Assembly: GCF_000143145.1 (NCBI RefSeq)
Contig: NC_014313.1
Coordinates: forward strand, 620,001-684,000
Direction of reading: 5' to 3'
Source: Hyphomicrobium denitrificans ATCC 51888
GTDB taxonomy: Bacteria > Pseudomonadota > Alphaproteobacteria > Rhizobiales > Hyphomicrobiaceae
Length of the DNA stretch: 64,000 nucleotides
Each line of letters starts with the position of its first letter. Positions within the stretch are counted from its first letter, which is position 1. The notes beneath the pieces were generated by a model. That model did not search any database. It was not told where the DNA came from and saw nothing but the letters and a program-made list of their open reading frames with translations. The translations under genes were made by a program, and so were the position numbers. Of the stretch, positions 7,791 through 16,836 are shown one piece after another.

Positions 7791-8945
7791 TCACGATGGC
7801 AGCGGCTCGTCCAGGATCAAGTCGTGGAACCCTTCGAGCACGACGCGAGCTTTGGCGCTGTCGTCGGCGATCACTCTGATGAAGCCTTCGAGCGCCAGCA
7901 GTTCGCCGCTGACGGAATAGACGCCGCGTCCTTGCTCCCAGATCCATTTTACCCGCCCAGACCTGTCGATGATGCGATAGACGAGCTGGAAGTTGCGCTT
8001 CAGCATGACCTGCTTGTGCACATGGTTCCAAGCATAGTCGCGGTCGTCGGGAAACATGATGTGCTGGAAATACAGGTTGGGGTCGTTCACCAGATGATAC
8101 GGCTCGTACCCAGTGACTTCGAGGCAACCGTCGCTGGCGAACTCGAAGCTCCAGTTGCGGTCGCTTTTGCAGCGATAAACCATGCCTGGAATGCTGTTGA
8201 GCAGCGTGCTCAGAGAGCGCCGCACCGCGCGTAGGCGCGCCTCGATTTCCTTCTGCTGATTTATGTCCGTCAATGTTCCGATGACGGTGCGATCCGAACC
8301 GTTGACGCCCCTGGCGCGCATATCGAGCCAACGGGATGTGTGATTGCGCGCGATCATGCGCAGCTCCATCCGGCAGGTATCGCGGTTGCAGCGCAGCAAA
8401 CCGCTGATCTGGGCGTCGGCCAAAGGGCGGTCTTCGGGATGCACGAACGTACCGAATGGCTGATTGAGGCTGTCGGCGATCGTGTAGTCCAGCAAATTCT
8501 CCCACGATGAGCTGAGCATCGAGATGTTTCCATCGCCGTCGATCGTGAAGACGATCTGCTCCATGTGCTCGACGATCTGTCGGTAGTCGACCGGCATAAG
8601 GCGACCTCTCGGGAGCGCTTGCGCGGTAGGACCGGCTGCCTCGTTCGGAGGGTCGAGAGGCGCTGTCGCGTCGAGCGATGTAATTGTTTGCGGAGTCGAG
8701 TCCGGTTTGATCTTTGTCAATACAGGCGGAGCCTGTTCCGGATCATCATCGCTCGATTTTAATTGTTCGCCACGTCGAACAATCGGGACGAGCACCAGAA
8801 CGATAACGCCAACGAGTATCGCGATCGCTCCCAGACCGAAGAGGGCGAATGCTTGTATGGTGCTGAAAATGAGCATCGTCATGAGCACGACCAGTCCGAT
8901 GACCACCGAAACAGCGCGTTCCTTCACACAGTCCCGCTTCGGCAA
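7791..8945 (-). CDS. membrane-anchored tandem PAS protein without output domain
   Basis: Two hydrophobic helices near the N terminus (about residues 12-53) anchor a Pro/Thr-rich linker and two PAS domains with PAC motifs (about 120-235 and 240-365; the second contains VYRCKSDRNWSFEFASDG and ends FIRVIADD). There is no kinase, GGDEF, EAL or HTH domain, so it may be a stand-alone sensor or partner. The start is unsure: TTG at 8945, GTG at 8927 or ATG at 8882; the last would remove part of the first helix. It is divergent from, and nearly touches, the NarX-like kinase gene, suggesting they share a regulatory region and perhaps a signal. Confidence 0.75.
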   Translation of the reverse strand: MPKRDCVKERAVSVVIGLVVLMTMLIFSTIQAFALFGLGAIAILVGVIVLVLVPIVRRGEQLKSSDDDPEQAPPVLTKIKPDSTPQTITSLDATAPLDPPNEAAGPTAQALPRGRLMPVDYRQIVEHMEQIVFTIDGDGNISMLSSSWENLLDYTIADSLNQPFGTFVHPEDRPLADAQISGLLRCNRDTCRMELRMIARNHTSRWLDMRARGVNGSDRTVIGTLTDINQQKEIEARLRAVRRSLSTLLNSIPGMVYRCKSDRNWSFEFASDGCLEVTGYEPYHLVNDPNLYFQHIMFPDDRDYAWNHVHKQVMLKRNFQLVYRIIDRSGRVKWIWEQGRGVYSVSGELLALEGFIRVIADDSAKARVVLEGFHDLILDEPLPS

Positions 8946-8976
8946 TCGCGGTAATTATTCTGCTTACATCAGCCGT

Positions 8977-10716
8977 GTGCGTAAAGCATTAGGTCGTTAC
9001 CCGCTATATTTTCGAACTGCGGGCTTGGTTACGAGCGCAGCGTTTGCGGCGCTGATTATTTTCACGGCATCGTGGTACTTATCGAATTACGGCGCGGCTA
9101 TCGGCGACGCACTGCGCAAGCTGCATGCAGCCGAGATTTCATTGGTGGCGCAGAAGCCCGAGGGTGCGAAGGATCAAAACGTATCGCCCGTCGCAGACCT
9201 CATTGGTTCGGACGTTTTTGACGATCAGACCATTTTGCGAGAGTCGAACGTCAATCTCGACGTCTTGAAGGACGGCCAGGAGGGCAAAAGCGAAATAGTC
9301 TCTCGCGATGCGATCGAGCTGTTGCAGCAGGCGGGGCTTAATCTTCAACGGAATTTGGAAGCGAGGCGTACGCAGGTTGCGTTTCTGCAGCTGTTGAGCT
9401 TTTGCGTTTTGCTGTTTTGCCTTGCTCGTCTGAGCGTCGGGTCGCGGCGGGTTCTCGTTGACCGCGTGGACCGGATCGCGGGGGCGGTGTCAGCTGGTGG
9501 CGCTTACTCGCAAGGTCGCGCGCGACGCGATGAGATCGCACGGCTCGAAGACCGCGTTGGCCGCTTGCTGACCGATATCGCAAATTCCGGTGCGGGAACG
9601 GACACGCGCACCTCGCTCGAGCGCATGGCGCGCATTCAAGATTATCTTTCGAATGCCATGAGCGTGATGCTTCGGCATCCGTTCGGCGACGGAATGCTTC
9701 GGAAAATTCTCTATGCACTGGAGCGCACGCTCGATTTGCAGAATACGGCGATCGTTTTTTCCGAGGACGCGGCGGTGTTTCATTCGGGACGATGCCTGTT
9801 CTCGAACCGGGAGCCGGCGGCGCTGTCGAAGCAGTTCGAGGCCGAGATATCGCAGGCCGGAGCCGGAGCCATCGTTGAAGAGCATGCGGAGGACTTGCGC
9901 ACGCGCAAAGTGGGTCTCGGATTCGTTGATGCGACGGGCGAAACAAGCGTGCTGCTGGTCGAGTTATCGGGCGATCGGACGCTAGAAGCGGTCGAGATCA
10001 AGACGCTGCGTATTACGGCGAGCTTGCTATCCATGGCGGCGAAACTCGATGGGCACGATCAAGAGGCCCGCCGTATCGCCGTGCTTGAAGAGCGCGCCGC
10101 GATCGCGCGAGAGCTGCACGACTCGCTCGCGCAGTCCTTGTCCTTCATGAAGATCCAGCTCGCGCGGCTGCAGTCTTATCAGAACAACGTGACCAGCGAA
10201 TCCCGCGAGCAGACGAAGGCCATCACCAGCGAATTGCGTCATGGCCTGGACAACGCGTACCGGGAATTGCGCGAGCTGCTTGCCACCTTCCGCGTTCACA
10301 TGGACGTCAGGGGGCTCGACTTTGCAATCGAGTCCGCGATCGAAGAATTCAGCCAGAGGTCGGGCCTGCCGATCTCTCTGGACAACAGGCTTGCCGGTGC
10401 AGCGCTGACGGTGAACGAGGAATTTCATGTCCTGCATGTCGTGCGCGAGGCGCTAAGCAACATCCTGCGCCATGCGCGCGCCACCAACGTCTGGATCACG
10501 ATGGACGTTCGGCGGAATGGGGAAGTGACCGTAACAATCGATGACGACGGCATCGGTTACCGCCCGGCGGAAACCAAGGAAACGTCGCATCACGGGCAGA
10601 CGATTATGAAGGAGCGTGCTTTCAGTCTCGGCGGAGCGATCGACATCGCTCCGAGGCCGGAAGCAGGCACGCGCGTGACGCTGACGTTCACGCCGCAGAA
10701 ATTGCAGTATCAATGA
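8977..10716 (+). CDS. NarX-type sensor histidine kinase
   Basis: Membrane sensor kinase with a first helix soon after the start, a periplasmic loop of about 95 residues, a second helix (VAFLQLLSFCVLLFCLARL), a HAMP-like and GAF-like linker, then HisKA_3 (RELHDSLAQSLSF, phospho-acceptor His) and HATPase_c (EALSNILRHARA, DDDGIGY). This is the NarX/NarQ order. The frame has no good start near the membrane helix: GTG at 8977 is my choice, while upstream ATGs such as 8899 would overlap the divergent PAS-protein gene. The NarL-type regulator follows after seven bases. The ligand is unknown; nitrate or nitrite is suggested only by family and context. Confidence 0.85.
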   Translation: MRKALGRYPLYFRTAGLVTSAAFAALIIFTASWYLSNYGAAIGDALRKLHAAEISLVAQKPEGAKDQNVSPVADLIGSDVFDDQTILRESNVNLDVLKDGQEGKSEIVSRDAIELLQQAGLNLQRNLEARRTQVAFLQLLSFCVLLFCLARLSVGSRRVLVDRVDRIAGAVSAGGAYSQGRARRDEIARLEDRVGRLLTDIANSGAGTDTRTSLERMARIQDYLSNAMSVMLRHPFGDGMLRKILYALERTLDLQNTAIVFSEDAAVFHSGRCLFSNREPAALSKQFEAEISQAGAGAIVEEHAEDLRTRKVGLGFVDATGETSVLLVELSGDRTLEAVEIKTLRITASLLSMAAKLDGHDQEARRIAVLEERAAIARELHDSLAQSLSFMKIQLARLQSYQNNVTSESREQTKAITSELRHGLDNAYRELRELLATFRVHMDVRGLDFAIESAIEEFSQRSGLPISLDNRLAGAALTVNEEFHVLHVVREALSNILRHARATNVWITMDVRRNGEVTVTIDDDGIGYRPAETKETSHHGQTIMKERAFSLGGAIDIAPRPEAGTRVTLTFTPQKLQYQ

Positions 10717-10723
10717 TGTTCAG

Positions 10724-11404
10724 GTGCCGATCATGATCAAGGTTGTTCTCATTGATGACCATCCGTTGTTTCGCAAAGGCGTTCGGCAAATGATCTCGCA
10801 GGACCCGAACTTCAGGGTCGTCGGGGAGGCGGCTTGCGGGCAGCAGGGCATCGAACTCGCGTTGGCGTTGAACCCCGATATCGTGCTGATCGACATCAAC
10901 ATGAAGGGCATGACCGGGATCGATACGCTTCGGCACTTGAAGGCGACGCATCTTCTTGCGCGCTATATCATCCTGACCGTCTCGAACTCAGAAGACGATC
11001 TGATCGAGGCGCTTCGTGCAGGCGCCGACGGCTATCTGCTCAAGGATATGGAGCCGGAAGATCTGTGCACGAACCTGCTCAAAGCCTCGAGCGGGGCGAC
11101 GGTTCTGCAAGACACGCTGGCGGAGGTTCTGAAAAGTGCGCTGCTCTCGCCGGTCAGTGCCGGAAGCTCCGGCGAGGAACTCCTGACGCCGCGCGAGCGC
11201 GAGATTCTCGAATGTCTGGCGGAAGGGCTGAACAACAAGACCATCGCGCGCAAACTCGGGATCAGCGATGCCACGGTGAAGGTTCACGTCAAAAACGTTT
11301 TGCGCAAGTTGAACCTCGCGAGCCGGCTTGAGGCCGCCGTGTGGAAGCATCGCCTGAAGCAGCCGAACCAAAACGGCGGCAAGATCGATCGCGGGCTGCA
11401 CTGA
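10724..11404 (+). CDS. NarL/FixJ-family response regulator
   Basis: A 226-residue regulator: receiver domain with phospho-acceptor D57 (VLIDINM), acidic pair DD at 11-12, conserved Lys in YLLKDMEP, and a C-terminal LuxR-type HTH (LTPREREILECLAEGLNNK, ISDATVKVHVKNVLRKL) typical of NarL. It is seven bases after the NarX-type kinase, so the two form a cognate pair. GTG at 10724 or ATG at 10733 may be the start; the latter has a CAGG element eight bases upstream. Expected to be phosphorylated by its neighbour and to act as a DNA-binding activator or repressor of nitrogen-oxide respiration genes. Confidence 0.9.
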   Translation: MPIMIKVVLIDDHPLFRKGVRQMISQDPNFRVVGEAACGQQGIELALALNPDIVLIDINMKGMTGIDTLRHLKATHLLARYIILTVSNSEDDLIEALRAGADGYLLKDMEPEDLCTNLLKASSGATVLQDTLAEVLKSALLSPVSAGSSGEELLTPREREILECLAEGLNNKTIARKLGISDATVKVHVKNVLRKLNLASRLEAAVWKHRLKQPNQNGGKIDRGLH

Positions 11405-11718
11405 CGGCCGCTCGTTCGGCCGGTCGCCATCCCTAAAACGTCATTGCGAATTTGAGCGCGGCTTTGATGCGATGGCGCGCGTTTGCGCCGTCGCGTGAAC
11501 TTCGGGTGCCGGGCTCGAGAAAATCGCGTGCGCAATGCGATTCTTTACTTATTTTGGAATGAATCTAAAAAGATATTTATTTCAATAACTTGACATGAAA
11601 CAAGCTCGCGCACGCTGCCAAAACATAACATCGTATCGGAGTGCGAGATTTATGCCGCTGGTCTCGGCCGGACGATGATCTCGATGGGGAATGTTTGTCT
11701 GCCGGGAACGTGAGGCGT
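11405..11718. other. intergenic region before chuW-like gene
   Basis: After a GC-rich palindrome just behind the narL-like stop (GGCCG-ctcgtt-CGGCC, no T-run), the sequence becomes notably AT-rich from about 11535 to 11600, unlike its surroundings. It holds the FixK-type promoter described separately. No gene is seen; an in-frame GTG at 11641 could extend chuW by 26 residues but lacks a ribosome site. Confidence 0.5.
11590..11631 (+). promoter_or_regulatory. FixK/Fnr-type class II promoter of chuW-like operon
   Basis: TTGACATGAAACAA at 11590-11603 fits the TTGAY-N4-RTCAA box with one mismatch in the right arm. A -10-like TAACAT lies at 11626-11631. If transcription starts at 11638, the box centre is at -41.5, the exact class II activator position, and TAACAT occupies -12 to -7. 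The FixK-like protein encoded at 7.0 kb is an obvious candidate activator. Confidence 0.68.
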
Positions 11719-13116
11719 ATGACCACTGTCGATCTCTCACGCTACTTCGCCAACCTCGACGGCGATGTCATCAGCACGGCGTTTGCGTCACGGCGCGCGG
11801 TGATGCCGTGGCGGGATCGCCGTCCGCTTGGCGAAGACGATATCGCGGACATCTGGTCCGGTGTGCTTGCCGAGTGCGGTCCGCCAAGGCGACGGCTGGC
11901 CTATATCCACGTTCCGTTCTGCGCCAATCATTGCCTGTTCTGCGGCTTCTACCGCAATGCCTATACGCCCGCGCAGGCGGCGACCTATACCGATCTTCTC
12001 GTCGCCGAGATTGAGCGTGAGCCAGGCGCAGCGGGAATCCGGCATCACCCGATCGACGCCGTATATCTCGGCGGCGGTACGCCGAGCGCATTGTCGGCCA
12101 GCGACCTGGCGCGCATCGTCGAGGCCGTGCGCACGAACCTGCCTTTGTCGCCGGACTGTGAAATCACGCTCGAAGGCCGCATCATTCATTTCGATGACGA
12201 CAAGATCGATGCCAGCCTCGCCGCCGGCGTGAACCGGATTTCGATCGGCGTGCAATGCTTCGATACCGAGGTGCGTCGCCGGCAAGGGCGGCGCGCCAGC
12301 AAAGATGAAGCGATCCGTTTCATCAAAGGCATTCGCGATCGCAATCGTGCGGCTCTGGTCATCGATCTGCTTTACGGGTTGCCTGGGCAAACTCTCGATA
12401 TATGGCGGGAAGACCTCCGCATCGCCGCGGATCTCGCGCCCGACGGCGTCGATCTTTATGGCCTCAATCTCATCCCAGGCTCGCCATTGCAGCGTGCGGT
12501 GGCGTCAGGCAAGCAGCAGCCGACGACGCTACAGAATCTCGGAGCGATGTATGAGGCCGGCGCCAGCATTCTCGGCGCGAAGGGCTGGCGGCAGATCAGC
12601 AATAGCCATTGGGCGCGAACACCGCGCGAGCGCAACCGCTACAACCTGCGCATCAAGCAAGGCGCCGAATGTCTGGCCTACGGCTCGGGTGGGGGCGGTA
12701 CGATCGGGCGCTACAGCTATCACGTCAGCAGCGATCTTCAGATTTATTCAGATGGGATTTTGGCGGGGCGCAAGCCGATCGGCGGCATGAGCCTGTCCGA
12801 CGATCTCGCCATCGCGCGCCATTATGTGACTGCCGGGTTCGAGGTCGGCCATCTCGACCTCGGCGGACTCGACGTGCCGCACATCGCCAACGCGAGCGCA
12901 CTGTTTCTGCCGTTGCTGGAGCAATGGCAGCGCGCCGGATTGGTTGTGATGGAGGGGAGCGTCGCCAATCTCACCCTCGCAGGGCGCTTTTGGTACAGCA
13001 ACCTGATTGCGGCATTCAACGACATCATGAGCAGCGCTGCGCCGGTTTCCGGCACGACGCATGGCGCGCCGCCCCGTCATTTCAAACCACATATGAAAAC
13101 AGGAGAATCCGTATGA
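11719..13116 (+). CDS. chuW: ChuW/HutW-like radical SAM haem-degrading enzyme (anaerobilin synthase type)
   Basis: A 465-residue radical SAM protein of the HemN-like group. The cluster motif C68-x3-C72-x2-C75 lies in HVPFCANHCLFCGFYRN, followed by YLGGGTPSALS. The E. coli relative ChuW opens haem without oxygen to a linear tetrapyrrole (anaerobilin). Assignment over HemN or HemW rests on the immediate downstream HutX/ChuX and ChuY-like genes, with which it overlaps (ATGA at 13113-13116). I chose ATG 11719, since it gives a length close to ChuW (about 445). Cytoplasmic; probably induced at low oxygen through the upstream FixK-type box. Confidence 0.82.
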   Translation: MTTVDLSRYFANLDGDVISTAFASRRAVMPWRDRRPLGEDDIADIWSGVLAECGPPRRRLAYIHVPFCANHCLFCGFYRNAYTPAQAATYTDLLVAEIEREPGAAGIRHHPIDAVYLGGGTPSALSASDLARIVEAVRTNLPLSPDCEITLEGRIIHFDDDKIDASLAAGVNRISIGVQCFDTEVRRRQGRRASKDEAIRFIKGIRDRNRAALVIDLLYGLPGQTLDIWREDLRIAADLAPDGVDLYGLNLIPGSPLQRAVASGKQQPTTLQNLGAMYEAGASILGAKGWRQISNSHWARTPRERNRYNLRIKQGAECLAYGSGGGGTIGRYSYHVSSDLQIYSDGILAGRKPIGGMSLSDDLAIARHYVTAGFEVGHLDLGGLDVPHIANASALFLPLLEQWQRAGLVVMEGSVANLTLAGRFWYSNLIAAFNDIMSSAAPVSGTTHGAPPRHFKPHMKTGESV

Positions 13117-13640
13117 ATGAGACCGCAGCCGCGTCAGTTCTGAGCCTCGTTCGCAAGGAACTTGCCGAGAAGCCGGACGGCGTGCTCGAGGCCGTCGCGT
13201 CGGCGCATGGGCTGTCGCTGCAAAGGGTCGTCGAATGCCTTCCCGCCGGAATGGGAAAAAACATTGCCGGCACGCATTTCATTGACGTCATGCAGGATAT
13301 CGCGAGCTGGGGCGACATCATCTTCATCGTCCATACCAAGGATGCGATCGTCGAGTATGAGGGCCCGTTGCCGAGCGGTTCGGCCGGTCACGGGTTCTAT
13401 AATCTCAAAGGCGGCAACGGCCTGAGCGGCCATTTGCGTGCGGGCAATTGCCATGCGATCGTGTTTTTGCGCCGGCCGTTCATGGGGGTCGAAACGATGT
13501 CGGTGCAGTTCTTCAATGCCGACGGAGAGGCGATGTTCAAGATTTTCGTCGGGCGCGACAAGGATCGCAAACTCAAGGCCGATCAGGTCGCACGGTTCGG
13601 AGTGCTCGAAGGCCGATTTGCTTCGGGTGGCGAGGCGTAA
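13113..13640 (+). CDS. hutX: HutX/ChuX family cytosolic haem-utilisation carrier
   Basis: A 175-residue cytosolic protein matching the HutX/ChuX haem-carrier family: LSLQRVVECLP near the N terminus, then GDIIFIVHTKDAIVEYEG and the hydrophobic strand AIVFLRRPFMGVETMSVQFF. Such proteins bind haem and are thought to buffer or hand it to ChuW-type enzymes. ATG 13113 has AGGAGA about eight bases upstream and overlaps the chuW stop by four bases, which implies translational coupling. The following gene starts on its stop codon (TAATG). A long upstream extension of this frame is inside chuW and is not coding. Confidence 0.88.
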   Translation: MNETAAASVLSLVRKELAEKPDGVLEAVASAHGLSLQRVVECLPAGMGKNIAGTHFIDVMQDIASWGDIIFIVHTKDAIVEYEGPLPSGSAGHGFYNLKGGNGLSGHLRAGNCHAIVFLRRPFMGVETMSVQFFNADGEAMFKIFVGRDKDRKLKADQVARFGVLEGRFASGGEA

Positions 13641-14329
13641 TGCGTCCTATTCTGATTTTCGGCGCAAGCCGTGGCGTCGGGCTCGCGCTGGCCCGGCAGA
13701 TGCGCCGTCGCGACGTTCCGGTAACGGCCATGCTGCGTCCCGGCTCTGCGAGCGATGAGCTCGCGGCGGACGGCGTTCGGATCGTGCGTGGTGATGCGAT
13801 GTCGCGCGAGGATGTCGCCGCTGCGTTCGCGGGCCTGCCGACGGGATGCGATGTGGTGTCGACGATTGGCGGGCGTACGCCGGATGGCATCTTCGTCGAT
13901 GAGGTCGGCAACATCAACATCATCGACGCCGCTGCCGCTCATGGGGTTCAACGCTTCGTTTTCGTCACGTCTATCGGTTGCGGTGACATGGCTCCGTTTC
14001 GCTCCGAGCGTGCAATCGCCGCGTTTGGCGCGACCGTCGATGCGAAGACGCGGGCCGAGGACCATCTGCGGCGCGCGATCCCGTCTGCGACGATCATCCG
14101 TCCGGGTGGACTTCGCTCAGATCCGGGCACGGGGCGGGGCATCCTCACGCACGATCCGGAGATGCATGGCTTCATCAATCGCGATGACGTCGCCGAGCTG
14201 ATCGTCCGTATGCTGGATGATCCGGCGACGATCGGGCAGACCTTTGCGGCAGTTGACGCCGATAATGCGCAGTCGGTCAATCCGATCCGGCCGTTCGAGC
14301 TGCGGTCCGCGTTGCCATTTGTGTCGTAG
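13640..14329 (+). CDS. chuY: ChuY-like NAD(P)H-dependent anaerobilin reductase (atypical SDR)
   Basis: A 229-residue Rossmann-fold protein of the NmrA-like atypical SDR group: GASRGVGLALA is the dinucleotide-binding loop at the N terminus, with VVSTIGG and FVFVTSIG strands. In E. coli, ChuY reduces the linear tetrapyrrole made by ChuW using NADPH. The name here rests on operon order (chuW-chuX-chuY) and fold; the protein alone could be another NAD(P)-binding oxidoreductase. Its ATG overlaps the hutX stop by one base, so all three genes are translated as one coupled unit. Confidence 0.72.
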   Translation: MRPILIFGASRGVGLALARQMRRRDVPVTAMLRPGSASDELAADGVRIVRGDAMSREDVAAAFAGLPTGCDVVSTIGGRTPDGIFVDEVGNINIIDAAAAHGVQRFVFVTSIGCGDMAPFRSERAIAAFGATVDAKTRAEDHLRRAIPSATIIRPGGLRSDPGTGRGILTHDPEMHGFINRDDVAELIVRMLDDPATIGQTFAAVDADNAQSVNPIRPFELRSALPFVS

Positions 14330-14630
14330 CGCGATGATTGTAATTGCGTGGGCATCGACGCTTCTATGATGCCCGCATCGCTGTTTAAGTTTATTATCTG
14401 TAAACTAATATTCTGATAACTTCAGCATACGGAGCGACTGATTGACACGATCAGGGCATGAAGCCATCTCGCCCCGCTCCGGTCTGCCCGGGATGATTTG
14501 ATTCGCATTCCAGTTTTTTCGTGCACGAAGCGCTCGATGATCTGTCGGCGTAGGTCCTTTGCGCGCTTTTTTTGACGACCGCGGCTGCGTGATCCTGCGC
14601 AGCTCAGACGTTATCCGGAGATGACCCCCG
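14330..14630. other. intergenic region between chuY-like gene and chemoreceptor
   Basis: Roughly 300 bases without a gene. A hairpin lies at its start (GGGCATC 14350-14356 with GATGCCC 14368-14374, no T-run), possibly ending the chu operon. An AT-rich patch around 14380-14415 may contain the chemoreceptor promoter. I found no TTG-N8-CAA box. Confidence 0.4.
14348..14376 (+). terminator. possible terminator hairpin after chuY-like gene
   Basis: Seven-bp perfect arms GGGCATC and GATGCCC around an 11-base loop, 20 bases after the stop codon. There is no poly-T tract, so termination is uncertain; it may instead stabilise the 3' end. Confidence 0.4.
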
Positions 14631-16223
14631 ATGTTTTTGAAATGGACGCGCCAGGCAGAACCCGAGCAGGCAAAACAGGGGCATGTCGAAACTGCCGTTG
14701 TGGATCCGGCCGAAGCGGAGCGAATCAAGGATCTGGAAGCGAAAGTCGCAGCCATGAACCGGTCGCAGGCGGTCATCGAGTTCAACCTGGACGGAACTGT
14801 GCTTCAGGCCAACGAAAACTTCCTGTCCGTTCTCGGTTATACGGCGGAGGAAGTCGCCGGTCGTCATCACCGCATGTTTGTGAACCGTGATTACGCGATG
14901 AGCGACGACTATCGCAACTTCTGGGACCGGCTCAATCGCGGAGAATTCGTCGCCGAGAAATTCAGCCGGATCGCCAAGAGCGGCAAGAATGTCTGGATCC
15001 AGGCATCCTATAATCCGATGATCGACGCCAACGGCAAAGTCTACAAGTTCGTCAAGTTTGCGACCGACATTACGGCTGCGGAAGAAGAGCGCGCGCGCAA
15101 TGAGCAGGATCGTGAAGAGCTTGCAGCGCGTCAGGACGAGGTCGTCAAAGCGCTTGGAAACGGGCTGCGCCAGCTGACCGAGGGCAAGCTGACGTTCCGT
15201 ATCAATGAACACTTCCCGCAAGAGTATGAGCAACTTCGGAGCGATTTCAACGTCGCGATGGGCAAGCTGCAGGACGCTCTCAAAGGCATCAGCATCAACG
15301 CGAACGCGGTCCGTTCCGGTGCCGCTGAACTCGCCGGTGGCTCCGACGATCTCTCGCGGCGCACGGAACAGCAGGCTGCATCGCTCGAAGAAACCGCAGC
15401 TGCGCTGAACGAGATCACGACAACCGTCACTAGGACGGCGGAAGGTTCGAAGCAGGCGAGCGCGACCGTCAGTACGGCGCGGTCCGAGGCCGAGCATAGC
15501 GGCGAGATCGTCCGTCAGGCGGTGACGGCGATGCAGCAGATCGAGACGTCATCGCGCAAGGTTTCGCAGATCATCAGCGTCATCGATGAGATTGCTTTCC
15601 AGACCAATCTTCTTGCGCTGAACGCGGGCGTCGAAGCGGCGCGCGCGGGCGATGCCGGACGTGGCTTCGCGGTCGTGGCGAGCGAAGTTCGTGCGCTGGC
15701 GCAGCGCTCGGCTGAAGCAGCGAAAGAGATCAAGGGTCTTATTTCAACCAGCTCGCATCAGGTCGAGACCGGGGCAAAGCTGGTCAGCGAGACGGGTGAC
15801 GCCTTGAACCGCATCGTCCTGCGGGTGAACGAGATCAGCGATCTCGTGCGCCACATCGCGACCGGCGCCGAAGAACAGGCAACGAGCCTGAGCGAGATCA
15901 ACAAGGCCATCGCTCAAATGGATGAAGGCACGCAGCAGAACGCGGCGATGGTCGAGGAGAGCACGGCCGCGGTCCATGCCCTGGCGACGGAAGCCGATAC
16001 GATGGCGAGCCTTATGGCGAACTTTGACATCGGGGAAAGAGATACGCTGCGCAGGGATCTCGAGCGCGCCGCTCCGCATGCCTTCCGGAACGCTCCGAAC
16101 GTTGCGCCGGGGCGAGCCGCTGCATCACGGCCGCATCCGAGGGCGGCGCGGTCTACAGTCAAACCGGCCGTATCGGCACGCAAGGTCGTCAACGGCGCCG
16201 ATGATGGCTGGACGGAATTTTAA
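14631..16223 (+). CDS. soluble PAS-containing methyl-accepting chemotaxis protein (Aer-like)
   Basis: A 530-residue chemoreceptor without a membrane segment. A single PAS domain (about 45-150, [20 protein letters not shown] and KFATDIT at its end) precedes a HAMP-like coil and a long MA signalling domain containing the hairpin tip [19 protein letters not shown]. The C-terminal tail is Ala/Pro/Arg-rich and ends DGWTEF; I see no CheR-binding pentapeptide of the NWETF type, although WTEF is reminiscent. Aer-type PAS receptors sense redox or oxygen through FAD or haem; the cofactor here is unknown. cheW follows after 66 bases, suggesting a dedicated coupling protein. Confidence 0.88.
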   Translation: MFLKWTRQAEPEQAKQGHVETAVVDPAEAERIKDLEAKVAAMNRSQAVIEFNLDGTVLQANENFLSVLGYTAEEVAGRHHRMFVNRDYAMSDDYRNFWDRLNRGEFVAEKFSRIAKSGKNVWIQASYNPMIDANGKVYKFVKFATDITAAEEERARNEQDREELAARQDEVVKALGNGLRQLTEGKLTFRINEHFPQEYEQLRSDFNVAMGKLQDALKGISINANAVRSGAAELAGGSDDLSRRTEQQAASLEETAAALNEITTTVTRTAEGSKQASATVSTARSEAEHSGEIVRQAVTAMQQIETSSRKVSQIISVIDEIAFQTNLLALNAGVEAARAGDAGRGFAVVASEVRALAQRSAEAAKEIKGLISTSSHQVETGAKLVSETGDALNRIVLRVNEISDLVRHIATGAEEQATSLSEINKAIAQMDEGTQQNAAMVEESTAAVHALATEADTMASLMANFDIGERDTLRRDLERAAPHAFRNAPNVAPGRAAASRPHPRAARSTVKPAVSARKVVNGADDGWTEF

Positions 16224-16289
16224 TCGCGAGCGGAAACGGAGAGGGTTCGGTTCGGCCGAGCCCTCGCACCTTGTCCAAAGGATGAGATC

Positions 16290-16757
16290 ATGACGACACC
16301 AACGAAATCCGACGGCGCTCAGGGCCGCGAACTGATCGCGTTTCGGCTGGGACAGCAGGAATTCTGTCTCGATGTGATGAACGTTCGCGAAATCCGTGGC
16401 TGGACTCCGGTGACGCCGCTTCCGCATGCTCCGAGCTACATGCTGGGCGTCATCAATCTGCGTGGCATGGTGCTGCCGATCATCGATCTTTCCGCGAGGA
16501 TGGGGTTCGCGCCCACCGAACCCTCGACGCGCCATGCCATCATGGTCGTTGAAATGGGCAAGCAGGCGATCGGATTTCTGGTCGATGCCGTTTCGGAAAT
16601 CTTCAGCGGCAAGGACAGCGATATTCAGCCGACGCCGGATGTCGCCTCTGCTGCCACGCGCAATCTGATTCAAGGCGTCATCGCAGGCGAAGGGCGGATG
16701 ATCAGTGTCCTCTCGCTCGACAGGGTTGCCGCGACCTCGGAAGTGCTGGCAGCGTAA
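16290..16757 (+). CDS. cheW: chemotaxis coupling protein CheW
   Basis: A 155-residue CheW-domain protein: LIAFRLGQQEFCLDVMNVREIR at the N terminus, YMLGVINLRGMVLPIIDL in the middle and GFLVDAVSEI near the end, all standard. It links chemoreceptors to the CheA kinase in the cytoplasm. It is directly downstream of the soluble PAS receptor on the same strand. No cheA, cheY or cheB lies in the window, so this pair must join a signalling array encoded elsewhere. Confidence 0.93.
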   Translation: MTTPTKSDGAQGRELIAFRLGQQEFCLDVMNVREIRGWTPVTPLPHAPSYMLGVINLRGMVLPIIDLSARMGFAPTEPSTRHAIMVVEMGKQAIGFLVDAVSEIFSGKDSDIQPTPDVASAATRNLIQGVIAGEGRMISVLSLDRVAATSEVLAA

Positions 16758-16779
16758 GACAAGGGCTTAACGATCGAGG

Positions 16780-16804
16780 CGATGCGGAACGGCGTTCCGC
16801 ATCG
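16780..16804. terminator. bidirectional hairpin after cheW
   Basis: Perfect 11-bp arms CGATGCGGAAC (16780-16790) and GTTCCGCATCG (16794-16804) around a 3-base loop, between cheW and the converging small gene. No T-run follows on either strand. Confidence 0.65.
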
Positions 16805-16836
16805 TTTGAACTCTGTTGCCGACTGCGCGACGCGCA

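Noticed and set aside
14440..14460. TTGACACGATCAGG as a FixK box before the chemoreceptor
   Set aside because: The right half (TCAGG) does not fit the consensus at the correct spacing.
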